A stretch of DNA of 7,895 bases from JAAYZQ01 sp041300865 (GCA_041300865.1 JBFYTF010000488.1:1-7895); one strand, 5' to 3'; positions 1-6,245 are shown, numbered from the stretch's first letter. Notes: generated by a model not told the origin, from the letters alone. A program made the numbers and translations.

Positions 1-220
1 CCGGGTGGTAGCAGTGCTTGGCGCCGGCTTTCAGCGCACGCGGCCCCTCGCCGCGAAAAGAGATCTCCTGGAAAGCATCGACCTCGGTCAGCTCGGCGGC
101 CAGCGCCTGGATTGCCTTGCATTCGCTTTGGATATCGAGCTTGACCTTACGGCCCTCTTGGCTCGCCTGCACGGTAGCCGTAAAGCCGCAGATGCCCGAT
201 GTGATTTCTGCTCGTGCCAA
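1..220 (-). CDS. Small cysteine-containing protein of unknown function (DUF6951-like), 3' end cut by window edge
   Basis: Reading from a TTG codon (220-218), 73 residues are visible before the window ends. The start is chosen because a strong AGGAGG stands 6 nt upstream, no ATG or GTG fits, and the protein then opens with the pattern E-I-x-x-G-I-C-G-F-T-x-T-V. Visible features are Cys11 in GICGFT, Cys34 in an S-E-C-K context, a helix-like stretch ending LTEVDAFQEI (44-53), and a His-Cys-x-His group at 69-72. I recall small proteins of this pattern (DUF6951-like) near MttB-type methyltransferases, with further cysteines in the missing C-terminal part, but could not check this. The repeated Cys/His positions suggest a metal or cofactor site; this is inference. 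It follows methyltransferase A after a 163-nt gap with a strong hairpin, so its expression may be partly uncoupled from the upstream genes. No enzymatic function can be assigned. Confidence 0.62.
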   Translation of the reverse strand, partial: MARAEITSGICGFTATVQASQEGRKVKLDIQSECKAIQALAAELTEVDAFQEISFRGEGPRALKAGAKHCYHP

Positions 221-226
221 CTCTGT

Positions 227-232
227 CCTCCT
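227..232 (-). promoter_or_regulatory. Shine-Dalgarno site for the TTG start of the small cysteine protein
   Basis: AGGAGG on the minus strand lies 6 nt before the TTG at 220. It is the strongest ribosome-binding match in the 221-383 gap and is the main reason for accepting the non-ATG start. Confidence 0.65.
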
Positions 233-304
233 CAGATGCCTGCGTCGTTTCAAGCCGGGGACACGCCTCCAAGTTCGGCCTAAGGGCAGATGCCCAGGAG
301 AGCG

Positions 305-338
305 TCCCGGTCAGGTGGTGTAAAGTCTCCCGGTCAGG
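305..338. repeat. 11-bp direct repeat, one copy inside the hairpin arm
   Basis: The 11-mer TCCCGGTCAGG occurs at 305-315 and again at 328-338, 23 nt apart. The second copy forms one arm of the 325-362 hairpin. In RNA the other arm (347-362) could therefore pair with either copy. Confidence 0.6.
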
Positions 339-362
339 GCCACAGTGCCCTGCCCGGGAGAC
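325..362 (-). terminator. Strong 16-bp hairpin after methyltransferase A (terminator or mRNA processing/stability element)
   Basis: Two 16-nt arms (325-340 and 347-362) are complementary except for one position and enclose a 6-nt loop (341-346). On the minus-strand transcript the hairpin begins 21 nt after the stop codon of methyltransferase A. Only UUUA follows it, so as a Rho-independent terminator it is weak. It could instead protect the 3' end of the upstream message or give partial termination before the small cysteine protein. Confidence 0.6.
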
Positions 363-383
363 CTTACTCATGGGCCGCTCGTG

Positions 384-1886
384 CTAGACGAACAACTGGA
401 AGTCCAGCTCCTCGTCCTTGTGGCGAGCGTCGGCCGATTCGCACACGCGCTTGAGCTCCAGGTACATCTTTTCGTCGAACAGGGGCTCCGTCTCGGCCTC
501 GAGCAGCTCGATTACCCGCTCGTGCACGCGATCGCGATAGCTCTTGCTGCCGGCCGCGGTCCAGTTCTCCCAGTTGAGGCGGTCGGTCAGCTTCGGGCGC
601 CAGATTTCGGTCTTGAAGCGGTTGTAGGTGTGGTCGTGGCTCAGGTAGTGGCCGCCCGGGCCGACCGCGTCCATGACGTCCAGGGCCTTGGTGCTGTCAT
701 CCACCGGTATGCCGCGCAGGATACGCTTGACGCGATCGATGATCTCGTCGGACGCGACCATCATCTCCGCGGAGCTGGTCAACCCCTGCTCCAGATAGCC
801 GACGTCGTGGATCATGTTACCGCCGATTAGGGCCGCGGTGCTGATGTTGATCGTGGCCTCCATGGCCGCCTGCTCGTCAAACATCTTGGCGTCAGAGCAG
901 CCCGCCGTTTCATACTCGGGCACACCTAACCACTTTGTGATGTCCGTATAGGCCGCACTGAGCAGGGCCATCTCCGGCGAGCCGTAGCAGTAGACGGTCG
1001 TCTGCATGTCCATGTTCGACATCAGCCCGCCGATGATGAGCGGTGCGCCAGGCTTGCATGTCTGGCTGATGACGATGCCGAACAGGCTCTCGGTGAGGGC
1101 CTGGACCGCGGTGCCTGCCAGGGTGCAGGGTGCCGTGGCACCCGCCAGGGGGCAAGGCGTGTAGACGAACGGGATCTCGTTCTCGCTGGCAAAGAGCAGC
1201 TTCTGTACCACCTCTTGCGAGTGGCTCAGAGGCGACACCGGCTCGATGTAGAGGGAAAAGATCGGTCCCTTGCGCCATTCGTCCTTTCCGCCCACGCGGA
1301 TGTAGGCCATCTCGAGCTGGTCGCGGAGCCCGTCAATGTCCACAGCCGTGATGTTGATCGGCTTGTTGGTCCCTTCGAGCATGGCCAGGTACTGCCAGCG
1401 GTCGTAGGTGCCGACCTGCGAATCCTGGACGATGCCCAGGGACATGTGAAAGTCGATGTTCGGCAACGCCTGCGCCAGTTTGGCAAAGTTCTTCACGTCC
1501 TTGTAGAGCGCGCGGCGCCGCTCGCGCGTATAGGGGTCGATCGTAAAGGGTGTGTCGGAGCCCGCCCCAAAGTAGAGTGAGTCTCTGTAGAGCTCCATCT
1601 TGTGCTTGCGGTCTGGGCCGACGACGACCACCTTGCGCGGCAGCGTCGCCAGCGCCTTGTCGACCAGCCAGGGCGGGATTTTGACCAGGCTGCTGTCCGC
1701 CTGGGTATCTTCGACGATGGCTCCGCCTTCATAGGCAACGCGCACACCTTCCGGTTCGTAAACGCGAACGCCCGTCTCGTACAGCACGGACAGTGCCGAG
1801 TAGTAGATGGCTTCGATCTCGTCCTCGGTGAGCACCTGGAAGGTCGGCGTGGCGTTCACAGTATAGTTGGTTTTTCGTACTTGCAT
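384..1886 (-). CDS. MttB-family (trimethylamine methyltransferase superfamily) corrinoid methyltransferase A, non-pyrrolysine
   Basis: 500 residues, cytoplasmic. Family members move a methyl group from a tertiary or quaternary amine to the Co(I) of a partner corrinoid protein. Superfamily patterns seen are TPCPLAGATAP (243-253), GGLMSNMDM (286-294), AGCSDAKMFDEQA (328-340), HDVGY (360-364) and GPGGHYLxxxHT (409-420), followed by W-x-P-x-L-x-D-R (429-436). The core (about 185 residues) is some 45% identical by hand count to methyltransferase B. No amber codon interrupts the frame, which places it with MtgB/MtpB/MtcB-type enzymes rather than pyrrolysine MttB. The ATG at 1886 is chosen over an in-frame start at 2060 because AGGAG lies 8 nt before it, the N-terminus matches that of B (TNYxVN), and the longer form would overlap the DUF1638 gene. 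It starts 26 nt after that gene. The tail beyond about residue 480 is charged and not shared with B. Substrate unknown; glycine betaine, proline betaine, carnitine and similar compounds are possible. Confidence 0.93.
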   Translation of the reverse strand: MQVRKTNYTVNATPTFQVLTEDEIEAIYYSALSVLYETGVRVYEPEGVRVAYEGGAIVEDTQADSSLVKIPPWLVDKALATLPRKVVVVGPDRKHKMELYRDSLYFGAGSDTPFTIDPYTRERRRALYKDVKNFAKLAQALPNIDFHMSLGIVQDSQVGTYDRWQYLAMLEGTNKPINITAVDIDGLRDQLEMAYIRVGGKDEWRKGPIFSLYIEPVSPLSHSQEVVQKLLFASENEIPFVYTPCPLAGATAPCTLAGTAVQALTESLFGIVISQTCKPGAPLIIGGLMSNMDMQTTVYCYGSPEMALLSAAYTDITKWLGVPEYETAGCSDAKMFDEQAAMEATINISTAALIGGNMIHDVGYLEQGLTSSAEMMVASDEIIDRVKRILRGIPVDDSTKALDVMDAVGPGGHYLSHDHTYNRFKTEIWRPKLTDRLNWENWTAAGSKSYRDRVHERVIELLEAETEPLFDEKMYLELKRVCESADARHKDEELDFQLFV

Positions 1887-1894
1887 GGTTCCTT

Positions 1895-1899
1895 CTCCT
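1895..1899 (-). promoter_or_regulatory. Shine-Dalgarno site fixing the start of methyltransferase A
   Basis: AGGAG on the minus strand is 8 nt before the ATG at 1886, within the purine-rich run AGGAGAAGG (1891-1899). It supports the 500-residue form over a longer in-frame reading that would overlap the upstream gene. Confidence 0.7.
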
Positions 1900-1912
1900 G
1901 TTAGATTGGCAA

Positions 1913-2620
1913 TCACCGGATGAACTGCTCCTGGCGGATCTCTCCACCGGGCAGAATGACCAGAAAGTCGCTGCCGGCCGCGGCGAGGTTGGACGCCAAG
2001 GCGACAAAGCGCCGCACGTACCCGTCCGAGCCCAGGAGCTCCTCGTAGCGCATGCCCCACCGCTCGCAGAAGCGGGCGACTTGCAGCGCTTGCTCACGGT
2101 AGCCGTCCAGATCAGCCTGGCTCTGAGCGACGAGCACCAGCCGCTCGTAGTGCTGGTACTGCTGGTCCATGATCCAGGCAGCCTGCTCGGCGCCGTACTT
2201 GGGCACGTACTCCTCGTACTCTTTCAGCGGATGGCTGCCCGATTCGAGCCACCCCTTGCTCAAGTAGTAGGTCCCAGGCACCGCCTCGAACTCGCGAAAG
2301 TAGTCCCGGCGCGAGCCGAGGAGGAGCGCGATACAATCGTCCACCCGGGGGACGAGAAGCGTGTGCTTCCCAGCCCGCAGGCCCTTCAGGCCGTTGCCGC
2401 ACAGCCCGTAGCCGAGCATGACCAAGCTGGGCTCCTCGATCCCATCCAGGATCTCCTGGAGTGCCCCGGTCATCTTGCCCGGCACACGGTGCAGGCCATA
2501 GTCCATGAAGGTCACCTGGTGGGCCATGCCCTCGGGCAGCAGCCGTACCAGCATATCCTGCAGCACCTGGCAGGCAATGACGACGATTGGTCGTTCTGCC
2601 GGCGATCCGGAGTCGTTCAT
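1913..2620 (-). CDS. DUF1638 family protein
   Basis: 235 residues, predicted cytoplasmic, with no signal peptide or membrane segment seen. Recognised as DUF1638 by GYGLCGNGLKGL (70-81), the following LLVPRxxDC (88-96), LLLGSRxDYxxEF (99-111) and PGTYYLxKGW (115-124). Cys17, Cys74 and Cys96 lie in the three blocks that look most conserved, so a metal or cofactor site is plausible (inference). From memory, the third block usually reads H-D-C; here it is D-D-C (94-96). The biochemical function is unknown to me. The ATG directly follows the stop codon of corrinoid protein C2 with no spacer and no clear Shine-Dalgarno site, so translation is probably coupled to C2. Its place between a corrinoid protein and a methyltransferase suggests an accessory role in the methyl-transfer system, such as activation, cofactor loading or substrate handling. 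Confidence 0.9.
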   Translation of the reverse strand: MNDSGSPAERPIVVIACQVLQDMLVRLLPEGMAHQVTFMDYGLHRVPGKMTGALQEILDGIEEPSLVMLGYGLCGNGLKGLRAGKHTLLVPRVDDCIALLLGSRRDYFREFEAVPGTYYLSKGWLESGSHPLKEYEEYVPKYGAEQAAWIMDQQYQHYERLVLVAQSQADLDGYREQALQVARFCERWGMRYEELLGSDGYVRRFVALASNLAAAGSDFLVILPGGEIRQEQFIR

Positions 2621-3262
2621 CTAGGCCGCGCCGACAAACTTCTTGGCCAGGTCGGTGCCAGAGGGCGCGTTGGAGCCGTAGCCATCGGCGCCGATGCGCT
2701 CGGCAAAGGCGGCATCCACAGGCGCACCGCCGACCATCACTTTGACCGTGTCCCGCAGGCCGGCCTCTTCGATGGCCTTGATCGTCTGGGCCATGGCCCG
2801 CATGGTGGTTGTCAACATGGCCGACATGCCGACGATGTCTGGCTGGTGCACCTTGATCGCTTCGACAAACTTGTCCGGGTCGGCGTTGAAGCCGATGTCA
2901 ATGATCTCGAACCCGGCCCCCTCGCACATCATGTTCACCAGGTTCTTGCCGATGTCGTGCAGGTCGCCCTTGACGGTGCCCATTACAATCTTGCCGATGA
3001 GCTTGACGCCGCTGGCGATCAGATGCGGCCGCAGGACCGCGAGGCCTGATTGCATGGCGTCGGCCGACATCAGGACCTCGGGCACGAACATGTCGCCGGC
3101 CCTGAACCGGACGCCCACTTCGCCCATGCCCGGGACCATCGCACTGTCCAGGATCTCTTTGGCAACCAAGCCCTGGTCGAGGCACTTCTGGACCAGATCG
3201 GCCGTCTTTTCCGACTCGCCCTCCATGATGGCGGTTGAGATGCGCTCGTATAGTCTACTCAT
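2621..3262 (-). CDS. Corrinoid (B12-binding) methyltransferase protein C2, MtbC/MttC/MtgC family
   Basis: 213 residues, the usual length. It carries a B12 cofactor that accepts the methyl group from an MttB-type enzyme and presents it to a second methyltransferase. The N-terminal helical domain (about 1-88) includes the AGDMFVPEVL cap region (55-64). The Rossmann-like B12 domain (about 89-213) has the base-off/His-on signature D-x-H-x-x-G at Asp100, His102 and Gly105, with His102 the expected lower cobalt ligand. It also has the SxxL element at 147-150 and Gly-Gly at 178-179. It aligns with C1 without gaps at about 59% identity by hand count. The ATG at 3262 was chosen over an upstream in-frame start at 3334 because AGGAG is 7 nt before it, the start matches that of C1, and the longer form would run into the preceding gene. 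It lies 10 nt after methyltransferase B and abuts the DUF1638 gene. Confidence 0.95.
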   Translation of the reverse strand: MSRLYERISTAIMEGESEKTADLVQKCLDQGLVAKEILDSAMVPGMGEVGVRFRAGDMFVPEVLMSADAMQSGLAVLRPHLIASGVKLIGKIVMGTVKGDLHDIGKNLVNMMCEGAGFEIIDIGFNADPDKFVEAIKVHQPDIVGMSAMLTTTMRAMAQTIKAIEEAGLRDTVKVMVGGAPVDAAFAERIGADGYGSNAPSGTDLAKKFVGAA

Positions 3263-3269
3263 CTTTGAT

Positions 3270-3274
3270 CTCCT
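3270..3274 (-). promoter_or_regulatory. Shine-Dalgarno site of C2 overlapping the stop codon of methyltransferase B
   Basis: The minus strand reads TAGGAGATCAAAGATG. The TAG stop of methyltransferase B (3275-3273) shares its AG with the AGGAG site of C2, 7 nt before its ATG. This arrangement favours translational coupling of the two genes. Confidence 0.65.
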
Positions 3275-4739
3275 ATTTCTGCGTACTCGCAACCCGTTCT
3301 TCGGCCTCGGCCAGGACCTTCTCGATGACAGCATGCGTTTCCGGCTTGATGGGCGACGGCTGGTGCGTGGCCAGGATGTCGTGCACGCGGGCCACGGTGC
3401 GGTCCTTGAATGTCGTCTTGCCCATCATCTCCCACTCCTCGTAGTTGCGGCGGTCACAGAGGTTGGGATACCAGAACTCGGACCTGTAGAACTTGCGCGT
3501 GTGCTGCTGGCGCAGGTAGTGGCCATTGGGTCCCACGGCCTTGATCACATCGACGGCGAGGGTCTCAGGGTTGACCTCAATGCCACGGGTGATGCGCCGC
3601 GAGTAGCCGATGGCCTCGTCCATCGCCACGAGCTGAAACACCGAGCCGGTCATGGCGCTTTCGGTATAGCCCACGTCGTGGCACAGGTCGCCGCCGGTGA
3701 GGGCCGAGAAAAAGACCGACATCGCGCCTTCGATGATCGCCTGCTCGTCAAAGGTCTTGGCGTCAGTGCAGCCACCCGTCTGCCACAGGGGCAGGCCCGC
3801 GTAATGTGCCAGCTCCGTGAGGCCGGCCATCATCAGCGGCAGCTCCGGCGCGCCATAGGCCAGGATCATCGAGCTCATGTCCATGACGGAAAAGACGCCG
3901 CCCATGATAAACGGCAGGCCGGGCTGGATGAGCTGCGCCAGGGTGAGGCCCATCCACGACTCGGCCGCGCCCTGGGTAATGATGCCCGCGGCCGTCACCG
4001 GGGCAGTGCCGCCGGCAATGGGGCACGGTGTAAAGATCAGGGGCACGCGGTGCCGGGCGGCAAAGATCAGTTTGTCCAGCGCCTCGAAGGTGCTGACCAG
4101 GGGCGACAGTGGCTCGCAGTAGTGGACATAGTTGGGCCGCCGCTCAAAGGCCGCTTGCCCGCCCGCCTCGGCGACGGCGATCTCGTGGATGCCGGCCGAG
4201 TCAAAGCGGTCGTACGACCAGGCGACGATGGGCTTGCTGGTGTCCGGGAACATGCCCGCGAACTCGTACAGCGCGCCCAGCTCGTGATGCACATCGCCCA
4301 CCGTGCCCAGCGACTCGCAGAAGTCGATGTTGGGCAGGGCGTCGACGATCTTGGCGACAGAGGGCACGTCAGATTTGACGTAGGGCCGCCGCTCCAGCGT
4401 CTCGACGTCGATAAAGTTGGGGCAGGTAGGGCCAGGTCCAAAGTGTGCTCGGCCAGGTCCGATGTGGATGTTGTGCTTTGGGTTACCATCCCGGGCCCAA
4501 AGGGTGAAGGAACGCGGCGCCTTCGCCAGGGCATCCTTGACCATGTAGGCAGGTAGCCGCACGCGGAGGCCTTCGACCCAGGCGCCCGCTTGCTTTAGGA
4601 TTTCTCGCCCTTCGTCATGGTACACGTCCAGGCCCGTGTATTCGAGCACGTGGAGTACGCCGTCGAACAGCTCCTGGAGCTGGTCGTCAGAGAGCATCTG
4701 GAAGCGTACGCCGGAATTGACTGGATAGTTTGTCCTCAT
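3273..4739 (-). CDS. MttB-family (trimethylamine methyltransferase superfamily) corrinoid methyltransferase B, non-pyrrolysine
   Basis: 488 residues, full length for the family, cytoplasmic. Expected reaction: demethylation of a tertiary or quaternary amine onto a corrinoid protein. Superfamily patterns seen are FTPCPIAGGTAP (236-247), GGVFSVMDM (280-288), TGGCTDAKTFDEQA (321-334), HDVGYTES (354-361) and GPNGHYLxxxHT (403-414), followed by W-Y-P-N-L-C-D-R (423-430). There is no in-frame amber codon, so it is a non-pyrrolysine homologue. The ATG at 4739 is supported by AGGAG 9 nt upstream and by the TNYxVN opening shared with methyltransferase A. C1 ends 60 nt upstream and C2 starts 10 nt downstream, so either corrinoid protein could be its partner. 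The moderate identity to A (about 45% in the core) fits different substrates rather than redundancy. The substrate cannot be assigned from sequence. Confidence 0.94.
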   Translation of the reverse strand: MRTNYPVNSGVRFQMLSDDQLQELFDGVLHVLEYTGLDVYHDEGREILKQAGAWVEGLRVRLPAYMVKDALAKAPRSFTLWARDGNPKHNIHIGPGRAHFGPGPTCPNFIDVETLERRPYVKSDVPSVAKIVDALPNIDFCESLGTVGDVHHELGALYEFAGMFPDTSKPIVAWSYDRFDSAGIHEIAVAEAGGQAAFERRPNYVHYCEPLSPLVSTFEALDKLIFAARHRVPLIFTPCPIAGGTAPVTAAGIITQGAAESWMGLTLAQLIQPGLPFIMGGVFSVMDMSSMILAYGAPELPLMMAGLTELAHYAGLPLWQTGGCTDAKTFDEQAIIEGAMSVFFSALTGGDLCHDVGYTESAMTGSVFQLVAMDEAIGYSRRITRGIEVNPETLAVDVIKAVGPNGHYLRQQHTRKFYRSEFWYPNLCDRRNYEEWEMMGKTTFKDRTVARVHDILATHQPSPIKPETHAVIEKVLAEAEERVASTQK

Positions 4740-4761
4740 GGAGTGATTCTCCTTCCTCAGA

Positions 4762-4798
4762 GTTGAGATTGGGTCCAGGCCACAGCCTTGACCTCAAC
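4762..4798 (-). other. Imperfect long hairpin in the C1-methyltransferase B gap
   Basis: The outer arms GTTGAG (4762-4767) and CTCAAC (4793-4798) enclose GTC/GAC (4773-4775 with 4790-4792) and an inner AGGC-CACA-GCCT stem-loop (4777-4788). Bulges separate these three stem segments. No run of T follows on the minus strand, so a classical terminator is unlikely. It may affect processing or the relative expression of C1 and methyltransferase B. Confidence 0.42.
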
Positions 4799-4799
4799 C

Positions 4800-5438
4800 C
4801 TAGCTGGCCAGTAGCTTTTTCGCCAAGTCTGCCGCGCCCGCGGCGTTTGAGGCATAGCCGTCGGCACCGATCTGCTCGGCAAAGCTCTGGGTGACAGGCG
4901 CACCGCCGATGATGATCTTGATCCGATCGCGCAGACCCGCCTCTTCCAGCACCTTGATGGTGCTCTCCATGGCGCGCATGGTCGTCGTCAGCAGAGCCGA
5001 CATGCCGACCACATCCGGCTCCCACTCCTTGACGGCCTCCACAAACTGCTCCGGCGCCACGTCCTTGCCAATATCCTTGACCTCGAAGCCGGCGCCCTCG
5101 CACATCATGCCGACGAGGTTCTTGCCGATGTCGTGCAAGTCCCCCTTCACGGTGCCCAGGAGCACCTTGCCGGCGGTTTTGACGCCGCTCTCCACCAGCA
5201 ACGGTTTCAGAATATCCATGGAGAGCTGCATCGTCCTGGCCGAGCGGAGCACCTCGGGTACGAACATGTTGCCGGCCTTGAACTCAACACCCACATAGTC
5301 CATGCCGGCCATCAGCCCTTGGTTCAAAAGCTGCTCGGCGTTCAGGCCCTCATCGAGGGCGTCCTCGGTGAGATCCTCGATGTCGTCGAGGTTGCCCTCG
5401 ATGACCGCTGTTGAGATCTGTTCCAATGTTTCGCTCAT
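4800..5438 (-). CDS. Corrinoid (B12-binding) methyltransferase protein C1, MtbC/MttC/MtgC family
   Basis: 212 residues. Methyl carrier between an MttB-type enzyme and a second methyltransferase. The N-terminal helical cap domain (about 1-88) contains AGNMFVPEVL (55-64). The C-terminal B12 domain has D-x-H-x-x-G at Asp100, His102 and Gly105, the S-A-L element at 147-149 and Gly-Gly at 178-179, so all expected corrinoid contacts are present. It aligns with C2 without gaps; the B12 domain is the more conserved half, while residues 11-50 and 71-80 of the cap region diverge. The ATG at 5438 has the purine-rich AGGAGGGAGAGGAA upstream (AGGAGG at 5450-5455). It is followed after 60 nt by methyltransferase B and is preceded by a 106-nt gap after the CBS gene. 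That is one of the wider gaps in the cluster, so an internal promoter there is possible. Confidence 0.95.
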   Translation of the reverse strand: MSETLEQISTAVIEGNLDDIEDLTEDALDEGLNAEQLLNQGLMAGMDYVGVEFKAGNMFVPEVLRSARTMQLSMDILKPLLVESGVKTAGKVLLGTVKGDLHDIGKNLVGMMCEGAGFEVKDIGKDVAPEQFVEAVKEWEPDVVGMSALLTTTMRAMESTIKVLEEAGLRDRIKIIIGGAPVTQSFAEQIGADGYASNAAGAADLAKKLLAS

Positions 5439-5498
5439 CGTTTCCTCTCCCTCCTAAGATTGAGCATTGATTGGTTTACGCTCATCGCACAACTTACT

Positions 5499-5514
5499 CG
5501 GAGACTATTCTCCG
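5499..5514. other. Short perfect inverted repeat in the CBS-C1 gap
   Basis: CGGAGA and TCTCCG form a 6-bp stem around CTAT, midway in the 106-nt space between the CBS-ACT gene and C1. No T run follows on either strand. It could be a small operator-like palindrome or chance; nothing else is recognisable in this gap. Confidence 0.3.
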
Positions 5515-5544
5515 TACGTCGCTCACTTCCCGACGCCTTGCTTC

Positions 5545-6195
5545 TTACTCGGCCATCTCACGGATATCGAGCACCTCGAGCACCAGCGGCTCCACCACCT
5601 CCAGGAGCTTTTCCCTGGAGATCTCGGCCACCTTCAGGATGCACCCCCACTGGGTAGGGTCCTCCGGCACGAACGAGTTAAGCGAGTGGATCAGCCCACC
5701 CGCCTGGGCTATGGCCCCGCTGATCTGGGACATCGACCCCTTGACATACGGCGCCAGCACTGTCATTCGCAGGCCCGGCTCCTGCGCCATCAGCAGCTCC
5801 AGGAACACGTCAAAGAGATCCGACTCGGTGATGATGCCCGCCAGCTTACCGCGGCGCGTGACCGGCAGGCCGCCGATGTTGTGGTCGCGCATCAGCCGAG
5901 CGGCCTCCTCAATGGGTGCCTCCTCGTCGACAGTAATGACATCCTTGGTCATGGTCGCCTTCACCTTGACCTGGTTCAAGAGGTAGGTGAGCTCCCAGAC
6001 GTTCAACGTCGTCACCGAGGAGGGCGAAGCGTAGAGGAGATCCGCCTCGCTTACAATGCCCACCAGCTTTCCTCTGGTGTCGACCACGGGATAGCGGTGA
6101 ACGCCATCGTGGCGCATCTGTTCCAGTGCCTCGGCAATGGACATGTCTGGGCGGACGATGATGGGCTCCGGTGTCATTCGGTGTTTGACGAGCAT
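5545..6195 (-). CDS. CBS-CBS-ACT domain protein (AcuB-like), putative regulatory sensor
   Basis: 216 residues, cytoplasmic. It has two CBS motifs, at about 5-56 (MTPEPIIVRPDMS to GIVSEADLL) and about 80-131 (MTKDVITVDEEAP to GIITESDLF), each ending in the typical G-I-[VI]-[ST]-E-[AS]-D-L. A C-terminal ACT-like domain follows (about 141-212, beginning GLRMTVLAPYVKGSM). This order matches AcuB-type proteins. CBS pairs usually bind adenosyl ligands such as AMP, ATP or S-adenosylmethionine, and ACT domains often bind amino acids; the ligands here are unknown. It lacks any DNA-binding, kinase or membrane part, so it would act by protein contact. The ATG at 6195 has AAGGA 7 nt upstream. It lies between the transporter gene (49-nt gap) and C1, which suggests that it adjusts uptake or methyl transfer to energy, SAM or amino acid status (inference). 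Confidence 0.88.
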   Translation of the reverse strand: MLVKHRMTPEPIIVRPDMSIAEALEQMRHDGVHRYPVVDTRGKLVGIVSEADLLYASPSSVTTLNVWELTYLLNQVKVKATMTKDVITVDEEAPIEEAARLMRDHNIGGLPVTRRGKLAGIITESDLFDVFLELLMAQEPGLRMTVLAPYVKGSMSQISGAIAQAGGLIHSLNSFVPEDPTQWGCILKVAEISREKLLEVVEPLVLEVLDIREMAE

Positions 6196-6220
6196 AATCC
6201 TGTCCTTTCTACCTTCGGTC

Positions 6221-6239
6221 TCCGGCCGCCATCGCCGGA
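6221..6239. other. Short inverted repeat in the transporter-CBS gap
   Basis: TCCGGC (6221-6226) and GCCGGA (6234-6239) can pair around a 7-nt loop, immediately after the transporter gene. No T run follows, so it is a weak structure of uncertain meaning. Confidence 0.3.
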
Positions 6240-6245
6240 AGGGTC

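Noticed and set aside
147..386. In-frame reading past the TAG of methyltransferase A (possible amber readthrough or pyrrolysine)
   Set aside because: The enzyme is already full length. The extension has no family pattern, runs through the hairpin and overlaps the small cysteine protein in another frame. TAG is also the common stop in this cluster.
345..830. Plus-strand open frame opposite the 3' end of methyltransferase A
   Set aside because: It lies antisense to conserved methyltransferase sequence and begins inside the hairpin; no domain pattern was seen. Other plus-strand frames (2081-3049, 5467-6603, 7263-7793) are rejected on the same grounds.
1887..2060. 58-residue N-terminal extension of methyltransferase A from an ATG at 2060
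   Set aside because: It overlaps the DUF1638 gene in another frame, is arginine-rich and has no counterpart in methyltransferase B. A good ribosome-binding site precedes the ATG at 1886.
3263..3334. 24-residue N-terminal extension of C2 from an ATG at 3334
   Set aside because: It overlaps the end of methyltransferase B, is highly basic, and C1 starts exactly at the position matching the ATG at 3262.
2694..4556. Plus-strand open frame of 620 codons opposite methyltransferase B and C2
   Set aside because: It is antisense to two clearly conserved genes in GC-rich DNA, has arginine-, alanine- and histidine-rich low-meaning sequence, and shows no recognisable family pattern.
5439..5544. Promoter for C1 in the 106-nt gap
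   Set aside because: A TTGTGC resembles a -35 element but no convincing -10 element follows at proper spacing, so no promoter is called.
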